This document shows, in pieces, positions 10,301-35,767 of a stretch of DNA of 35,767 nt. Position 1 is the stretch's first letter; every line of letters starts with the position of its first letter. Position numbers and translations under genes: made by a program. A model generated the notes under the pieces. That model was not told the origin of the DNA, did no database searches, and saw only the letters and a program-made list of their open reading frames with translations. Where the stretch lies: assembly GCF_000485595.1 (NCBI RefSeq), contig NW_014577940.1:19641-55407 (forward strand), in the 5' to 3' direction. The stretch comes from Priapulus caudatus. Its lineage: Eukaryota; Priapulida; Priapulimorpha; Priapulimorphida; Priapulidae.

Positions 10301-11304
10301 CCTTCGTACGTATTGCTGGTTGCTTTAACAGCATGCTGTGTGTTTATTTAATCGCTCAGGACCTTCGAGTCGTAAGAAGCTGTACCAAGTCGTCGGTGAT
10401 GGGGCTTATCTCTCCACGTGACTTTGTCGACGTCGTACTAGACACAAAGTATGACGATGTGCTCTTTACTGCAGGTAACTCTCACTACATCACATGATTC
10501 TTGGAGTGATGCCATGTTGCCTGTTGGGCTACTTGAGATAAAACAGTCAGTCCACAAAAAAATTTAATTCTTAATTGTCACAAGACAATTAAAGGTGCTG
10601 CACTATCACCAGGATTTATTCAATGTTTTGAGTAATTTTAGGTATCATAAGAGCACAAAATTAATCCAAAACATCACATACTGGAGCAGCATGATTTATA
10701 GTTTGTTAATTTATCAATATTTTCATATCAGGTAAATTACAATTTTGAAATATGTTGTCGCTTTAGGCAAGAGCTTCCTTTATGAAAAATGCCCAGCAGT
10801 TGATAGTCATGTGAGAGGAACCAATGGTTCTACCGGTGTCATGTGCTTCAAAATCGATGGGTAAGCTGATAAGATTTGCTGCCTGGCATTTGACATTTAC
10901 ATTCATAATTCATCTCTCTTTGTTATCAGGTGATAACACAATAACAGATTACCAGTGTATACCCTGCTTTATCTACTAAGACTACTAAGAGTGCATAACT
11001 GTCGAACGTGATTTTAATGATATTGAGAAAAAGATTCCATGTGATTTTTTTCGTGTAAACTTGAATTCTGTTGACCTTATGCGATTTTTTGTACTACCTT
11101 ATGTGATACGGATAATATTAGTTATTGGTTTGATACAGACAGCATTTCTGTTGCAGGGACCCGAATGTGACGCGTGTGATTAGCATTCTGAATGTAGACC
11201 TTGGAGGAATGCTTCCAAAGACTGTGGTGGAGAGTGCCATGCCCTCGTCCCTCGTCTCCTTCTTCAGCGATCTGAAGAAGGCAGCAAAGTCACTAAATCT
11301 ATAA
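7243..11304 (+). CDS. STARD4/5: START-domain lipid-transfer protein, STARD4/5/6 subfamily (six exons, complete)
   Basis: Exons: 7243-7332, 7949-8001, 8307-8442, 10360-10474, 10767-10860, 11157-11304. The joined CDS is 636 nt, 211 residues, and every junction keeps frame with GT-AG introns. The length equals that of START-only cytosolic proteins (about 205-213 aa), so one START domain fills the protein. Visible signatures are DEWKVVK then KDVVVSWMPS near the N-terminus, LISPRDFVDVV in the middle, HVRGTNGSTGVMCF, then DLGGMLPKTVVESAM, and the closing helix SLVSFFSDLKKAAKSL. Family knowledge: these proteins carry sterols or related lipids (bile acids for STARD5) between membranes in a hydrophobic cavity closed by the last helix. 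Some phrases look closer to STARD4 (DEWKV, the C-terminal helix) and others to STARD5 (ISPRDFVD), so I do not choose between them. There is no signal peptide. Intron 3 contains an LTR-element insertion. Confidence 0.9.
7949..8001 (+). CDS. START gene exon 2
   Basis: 53 nt after CACTTTAG, before GTAAGTG. It encodes KDVVVSWMPSTDLEGHY, the first beta strands of the START fold, and is too short to find without the family pattern. Ends in phase 2. Confidence 0.85.
8307..8442 (+). CDS. START gene exon 3
   Basis: 136 nt from after GTGTAG to the donor GTAGGT. Encodes YKGESQVMAPAESLFRQV through IETLEEIDK. Confidence 0.88.
8805..8952 (-). pseudogene. Truncated gag start of the intron 3 LTR element
   Basis: The minus frame starts at the ATG at 8952, after the leader. 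It reads about 49 residues (phrases HQAASQAFNLEGLATLF and LNRALRVAEVRQFI), then runs straight into LTR sequence where the internal deletion joins. I do not recognise the family from this short piece. Confidence 0.5.
9172..9182 (-). other. Primer binding site like tRNA-His
   Basis: On the minus strand TGGTGCCGTGA starts two bases after the LTR end. It matches the complement of the tRNA-His 3' end over 11 bases, then diverges. Confidence 0.7.
9185..9936 (-). mobile_element. 5' LTR of the intron 3 element, with a nested MITE
   Basis: 752 bp in total, or about 494 bp without the nested hAT-like element (9622-9871 plus one duplicated target). A TATA-like TATATTTAAG on the minus strand lies at 9428-9419. 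Confidence 0.75.
9622..9871. mobile_element. hAT-like MITE nested in the LTR
   Basis: The ends are CAGGGGCGTGGCTA and, reversed, GAGTGGCGTAGCTA, matching the common hAT terminus CAGTGGCGTAGC. An exact 8-bp target duplication CCCGCACG lies at 9614-9621 and 9872-9879. The interior has G/C runs and AT-rich sequence without coding capacity. Confidence 0.8.
10360..10474 (+). CDS. START gene exon 4
   Basis: 115 nt after ATCGCTCAG. Carries the subfamily signature LISPRDFVDVV. Ends in phase 1 at the donor GTAACT. Confidence 0.9.
10767..10860 (+). CDS. START gene exon 5
   Basis: 94 nt after GCTTTAG. Encodes KSFLYEKCPAVDSHVRG and the Gly-rich turn that follows. Donor GTAAGC. Confidence 0.9.
11157..11304 (+). 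CDS. START gene exon 6 with stop
   Basis: 148 nt after TTGCAG to the TAA at 11302-11304. Encodes the last strands (ISILNVDLGGMLPK) and the C-terminal lid helix. Confidence 0.9.
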
Positions 11305-11943
11305 ATGTCCCTGAGAGAGAGACGCACGATTCACGCTCCCTTCCGCTATAGAACCCGACGTGCATTTATATTATGAACGGGAAATTACGGTCATCATTCA
11401 AGGTGCCTGCTAGAAAGGTTTCAAGTAGGCGCACATGTCGAGAGATCCGTCACTGACGGAAGAAGCATTAATTGATTAAGGATGATCATGAGTAAAAGCA
11501 AAGCTTCCGCGTCATGGCCGATTACCCGCAGAATTTTTCCATGTATTTGACATTGTGTGCGTACTGCTGCCGTTAATGGGCTAAGTGATAAGTAATGCTG
11601 TTAATGGGACACGTGGCCATTAGAGGAAATTGTGTTTCCTTATACAGCACTGTTCCATTGTAAATCTAATCCAGACAATCAAGTTTAGGTTGATGTAACC
11701 AGTGTGTGGGGACGACGACAGCAATAGTTTCGTGGGTTTCCCATTATTGATTTATCGCTGTCATGAAATGTCCAGCATGCACTCACTGGTAACCTGAAGG
11801 TTTGATAGACCATTGTCAATTCATTTTACGTCTTTCTAACAGCCCACGCAAAAAGTGTAATTATAGCGACTGTGATTTCTGTGTATATTTTCAGTTATAC
11901 ATTACGTACCACGTTATTTAATGTATGTACATATGACATGCAA

Positions 11944-11949
11944 AATAAA
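11944..11949 (+). terminator. Candidate polyadenylation signal of the START gene
   Basis: AATAAA about 640 bp after the stop codon, followed by TG-rich and T-rich sequence. It is the first canonical hexamer I see downstream on this strand. Confidence 0.45.
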
Positions 11950-12406
11950 AACAAATTCGCAGCCAAGTAGGTTGTTACAGCTTTTTTTGTTGTTAACAGT
12001 TTAATATCGATTTAATACCTCATATTACAGTCATAACAGAATAATATCTCGCAACGTATATATAGCACTAGCTTTATCTGCTAATACTCATGCACACAGC
12101 ATGTAAATTATTGCTGTAATGCACAGCCCCGAGTGGGTATATGTATACATTGTTGCTAGCCACAGCAAACACAGATGGCAGCAGTGCTGCGGCTCGACTG
12201 TAAATGTGAAGGCATATATTTTTACAAGATGCAAGTGCGACACAGCATAAATGCATGGACTGATCCACCGATTTCTGTCCGTTTACGAAATTAACAGTCA
12301 CAGAAGCTTCATAACCCAGCTAATGCCCTTACTAACCTGACCACACACACCGAGTTGAACACATAATTTGCGCAATTTCCATGCCAGCCACGTTTGAACT
12401 CACGTA

Positions 12407-12534
12407 CAGTCAAACCTGTATGTAACAGCCACTCGCAGGGGAATGCCTATATTAGTCGTTGTGGACAGGTGGCCGTTCTATAGCAGTGGTTTCACTGTAT
12501 AACTGCCACTCAAACGCTAACACAGGTTAGACTG
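12407..12534. mobile_element. Short MITE with TA target site (mariner-like)
   Basis: 128 bp with inverted ends CAGTCAAACCTGT and ACAGGTTAGACTG (one mismatch), flanked by TA at 12405-12406 and 12535-12536. The TA duplication and the CAGT start fit the Tc1/mariner group. There is internal partial self-complementarity around GGCCGTTCTATAGC. Confidence 0.7.
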
Positions 12535-12539
12535 TAGTA

Positions 12540-13985
12540 GGCTGTTCGATTTCACGCCGGCACGGAGGAAATGCTGATCTCCTCACTGAACAAAACTGCC
12601 GCAAGTTTGAAAAAAGCGATTGGAAAGTTAAAACTAAGCTCAAAACAAGCAAGAGCCGCATAGTAGTAACTCCCCAAAAACACACTCCATCAGCAAACGA
12701 ACGACAAATTAATAGTGAGGTATATTGCTAAATTGCTAATTGCTATTAACAGCGTTTACAGACAAGCATTGTAAAACTTAAAAATAATAATCACAGATTG
12801 TTACGAAGAAATGACACCGACAACGCATTCTCGTCCCGTTACACCCACAGATTTAATTTCACGAAAACATGATGCAGACTACTGAAACACGCCCTTATTG
12901 CGTCAGGGCACCTGTAAGTAGATTTCACGTAGTTATACATCTGGAATGTGCACGCGATCGTGGTACTACCCACAGGCAAAACCTGAAACCACACCTACTT
13001 TAAACACTCTGCCCTAGCGATCGACAATTCACGAACACATACCGACTAATACTCGGCTAATATATTTTACACACCGGCTAATATAATAACTGAAATGTAA
13101 TGTAACAACGTCCCCTCACGTCTGAATCACGCGAAGGAATATGCTGGTTCCAGTAATAGCACCCTAGCTTACACTACAATTGTTCAGCTGCTGTTTAATC
13201 GACTCTACCCAACTTTAACAAAAACAATACATACACCTTTTGTAACATCATCTTACAGCGACACCACGGAAGTACATTAGGCACGGCTCCATGAGACACA
13301 CATGCTAGAGACCTATAGTAGTTACACGATGTTCCACTCTATACAGGATATGACCAGTTCTTCTATCATGAAACATAAACATATTGCAGGCTGGAACACA
13401 GGAACGAATGATCAACGCTTCCACATAAGTAATACAATCCGTGTCCCGATCAGCATAGCAGCAATGAGTATAGATTTGTTTGTGTAGCAATCTGAAGGAG
13501 TGGTGTACTTTATCACTTTGTTCATTCTTTGCATTCATATACACCTTATTTCCTATTTCATACGAGGGGAGAAATTTATGGTTTCCAAACGTTAAGAAAA
13601 AGCAAATCAACTGTAGGCCTGCTGCCATCAATATGGCAAGAACTATCAATAAACAATCTCATATGATTTACCTTGTATTGTAACCTAAATATTTTTTAGC
13701 CTAATCAGTTCACTGACTGTTAGACAGGCCACTACTAATTTAGACATAAGGCCACTGTTCTCGAGTAATGCACACATAATGTATGAATACAGCCCCTCTC
13801 TCGAACGACGTTACATTTTGTTACTGAGCAACGCCGTGTTAGAATACCTGTTATTACTTCTATGCCACAAGCTTCCGTCCCGATGCAGATAATCGGAAAA
13901 CCAAGCCGGTATACCCACTAGTGTTACCGACAAGCGACGCCCCCCCCGTCACCTCCCTCTCCCGCCTGCGCGCACGCGGCGTCCC
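12540..13985. other. Intergenic region between convergent genes
   Basis: I find no gene here. It must contain the 3' untranslated region of the V-ATPase gene (minus strand), but I see no canonical AATAAA on that strand. An ATTAAA on the minus strand at 13194-13199 is possible. Confidence 0.4.
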
Positions 13986-13989
13986 ACGT

Positions 13990-33735
<19,746 letters not shown>

Positions 33736-34230
33736 CTTGCCTCTGATCACTGTCCACTGATGCTCAGTTGTTTTAAGCTTTTGCACAATAATTTATATTT
33801 TTATTAATTTTTAATTTTTACTCCATGTCTATACATGTGCATAACGTAGAATTGTATTGTAAGTTAATTTCTGTAATAGCTCACTATGTACCTTTCATTA
33901 TAATTCTAGTATATATTGTTATCATCATCGTAATTTCTTGCTACATTCTTGGAGTAATCATCTTATCACTCCAAGCTACATTACAGTTAAATTTACTCTT
34001 TGGACATCACATATCAATTTACTCTTTGGACACGGATAGGAAGACACTTCGTTACTCAAACGATTCTAGAAACATTGTAATAATTATAAATAATAGAAAA
34101 TATGAAGCATAATTATTTTGTGCATTATAAAAATATAAATTGAATAATAGATGATAGTATTTCAAACACTCTTTCTGTGTGTTGTGATTTATTTACACAA
34201 TACCGCTGTTAATACAGATTACATATACAG
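33736..34230 (-). promoter_or_regulatory. Compact intergenic region: V-ATPase promoter and DDX56 3' region
   Basis: About 0.5-0.9 kb separates the DDX56 stop from the V-ATPase start on the same strand. It must hold the V-ATPase 5' UTR and promoter. I see AT-rich sequence but no clear TATA box or initiator. Confidence 0.4.
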
Positions 34231-34232
34231 AT

Positions 34233-34238
34233 TTTATT
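34233..34238 (-). terminator. Candidate DDX56 polyadenylation signal
   Basis: TTTATT on the plus strand, so AATAAA on the gene strand, about 420 bp after the stop codon. Confidence 0.45.
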
Positions 34239-34653
34239 TATGAACTTGCTTGCATGATCGTGCACACTCATAAGTGTACAATTCAGTTATAGTTTAATCC
34301 AACCTCCACATATTATTATAAATCTATTAGCTTTTATCTCGTGTATCCTTCCAGGGAACATGTCCATAGTCAGGATTTAGAGTACGGTATCATGTTTCTG
34401 ACAGCATAGAACATATTCATCAATTGCAGTTAAGAAATATGGTGACATATTTCAAAATTCACATTGAATGCTATATACATTTACATGTAGTTTTACATAT
34501 TGCAAATAGATATGTGTATTCGTACGAAAATACCATTTTCACGAACAACCATGAAATGACACCAAAACCTGTCATATATCACAAATATATCTATAGTGTA
34601 CAGTAAAGATATGTTCATGCATATCTAGGTAAGTGGATTCACGATGCGATTAC

Positions 34654-34743
34654 TTAGTGCTTCTTCTTCTTAAATTTCTTTGCATTCTGAATGTGTTTCA
34701 AACCACTAAACTCAAAGCTCTTCAGTGGATCTTCCTTCTTTTT
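34654..34743 (-). CDS. DDX56: DDX56 last exon
   Basis: 90 nt after TTTTTTTGCAG, ending with TAA. Lys-rich C-terminus. Confidence 0.82.
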   Translation of the reverse strand, partial: KKKEDPLKSFEFSGLKHIQNAKKFKKKKH

Positions 34744-35591
34744 CTGCAAAAAAATGAATATAAACATCAAACATATAGTATAAGAACTACAAGCAACTTT
34801 AGTCCGAAAATTATGACACCAGCTGTACAAGTAGTAAAGCTATGAAGAAACATCTGACATATGTGGAAATTGTCAGACATAGTTGAAATCAGGAGCGTAT
34901 AATGGCAAATTAAAAATTTGTCATAATGACAAATTAAAAATAATGACAAATTAAATAATGACAAATTAAATGACAATAATGACAAATTAAAAAAAAAAAC
35001 GTATTTGTCATTATACGCTCCTGTTGAAATCATGCGTAAGCTGAAGCCTCAATTGTATATACCCCCAGACATTGTGATGCAGAAGTAAAGCAGTACACGA
35101 CCCTACACATACTTATATTATGAATGATCTAAACACAGAACCACAGATGGGTGGGGGACCAGTAGAACCCAATTTTCTTGAGTATTAGAACCCAATTTAA
35201 AAAAACACTGAACTATTAAGAATTATTAGAAAATCGATGAGCAGACTGACTGCATTGGTCTACAACCACACTTATCCAAAATGAAACTTCGCTGGGTAAC
35301 ATCACCCCAAACATTTCTCGCATTATGTCCCCTGAATATTTTCATACGCCAGCCCTTATGTTCGCTGAATCTCTACACATGCACCTTGAACCTCATCTGC
35401 GTCTGCGTCGGGGCCGGCTTTGGCTTGTATGCGTGTGGCTGCCGGCGCTTGGTGCCGGCGCGCATGCTCCGCAGCATTGGCGGGACTAAGTACTCCGGCA
35501 CATGCTTCAGATGCTGCTGCGTGCGCACAGTGTGCAGCGGCTTGTCGTGCTTCAATACCTGCAGGTCCCGCGGGTTGTCCTCGAAGTAGGA
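34654..35591 (-). CDS. DDX56: DDX56-like nucleolar DEAD-box RNA helicase, last two exons (5' part beyond right edge)
   Basis: Exons 35591-35385 (69 codons) and 34743-34654 (29 codons plus TAA) join in phase 0. The upstream exon reads [20 protein letters not shown] and then [17 protein letters not shown], the C-terminal tail characteristic of DDX56 (human NOP21), which follows the second helicase domain. The last exon reads [17 protein letters not shown] and ends FKKKKH, a basic nuclear/nucleolar-type tail. Family role: large-subunit ribosome assembly in the nucleolus. The DEAD and HRIGR motifs are not in the window. The donor of the upstream exon is GTGCAT (35384), weak; GTGTAG six bases later would also keep frame. 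The intron holds a MITE. Confidence 0.85.
34891..35022. mobile_element. Short MITE with 9-bp target duplication, DDX56 last intron
   Basis: 132 bp with inverted ends AGGAGCGTATAATGGCAAAT and, reversed, AGGAGCGTATAATGACAAAT. GTTGAAATC occurs exactly on both sides (34882-34890, 35023-35031). Nine-base duplications are typical of Mutator-like elements. The interior is a short tandem run of AATGACAAATTAA. Confidence 0.85.
35385..35591 (-). CDS. DDX56: DDX56 penultimate exon
   Basis: 207 nt after CCTGCAG. Carries the [13 protein letters not shown] tail motif and a basic Arg/Lys/Pro-rich end. It is GC-rich compared with its surroundings. Confidence 0.85.
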
Positions 35592-35650
35592 CTGCAGGCA
35601 TGAGAGAGAGGAATGCAGTGTAAGGGTTACGTTGTGGAGAGAGTGTACAT

Positions 35651-35653
35651 ACT

Positions 35654-35710
<57 letters not shown>

Positions 35711-35767
35711 CGAGAGAGAGAGAGAGAGAAAGCGAGAGAGAGAGAGAAAAAGAGAGAGAGAGAGAGA
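35651..35767. repeat. (AG)n microsatellite at the right edge
   Basis: Imperfect GAGAGA run with AAAG and CGAG interruptions to the end of the window, in the DDX56 intron. Confidence 0.95.

Noticed and set aside
13305-13649. 114-codon minus-strand frame in the intergenic region
   Set aside because: No recognisable motif and composition typical of chance frames. Overlapping frames on the other strand are equally long.

Overview
This is a eukaryotic window, almost certainly from an invertebrate animal. It holds three intron-rich genes with canonical GT-AG introns in an AT-rich background full of retroelement fragments, MITE-like DNA transposons and intronic minisatellites. I could not place it more precisely than metazoan. 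The assembly has one gap (15824-16302, all N) and one isolated N at 1885.

Left part (1-7200): mostly decayed mobile DNA. A BEL/Pao-type gag reading frame on the minus strand runs off the left edge, and its 5' part looks broken by a small inversion. Further right are a frameshifted coding fragment (2777-2982), an LTR with a tRNA-His-like primer binding site (3099-3576), an unidentified GC-rich decayed coding block with a 28-bp tandem repeat (4758-5530), and a second gag-like fragment (6228-6500, minus).

Middle (7243-11304, plus strand): a complete six-exon gene for a START-domain-only lipid-transfer protein of the STARD4/5/6 subfamily (211 aa). Its third intron carries a deletion derivative of an LTR retrotransposon (8734-9936), and the LTR of that element in turn carries a hAT-like MITE.

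Right part (13990-33735, minus strand): a complete 11-exon gene for the V-type proton ATPase B subunit (501 aa, 1506-nt CDS, every exon phase consistent). Immediately upstream on the same strand are the last two exons of a DDX56-type nucleolar DEAD-box helicase (34654-35591), whose 5' part lies beyond the right edge. V-ATPase introns 7 to 10 hold at least seven different tandem arrays. Introns 4 and 6 hold MITEs with clean target-site duplications.

The most striking feature is the 6.4-kb array of a 34-bp unit in V-ATPase intron 7 (18525-24884). The unit contains the exon 7 / intron 7 splice junction itself: the last nine exon bases plus the GTAGGT donor. The gene therefore carries roughly 187 copies or near-copies of its own 5' splice site, in the transcribed orientation, directly after the real one. 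Most of the array is noisy, probably from uncorrected long reads, but the copies next to exon 7 are nearly perfect.
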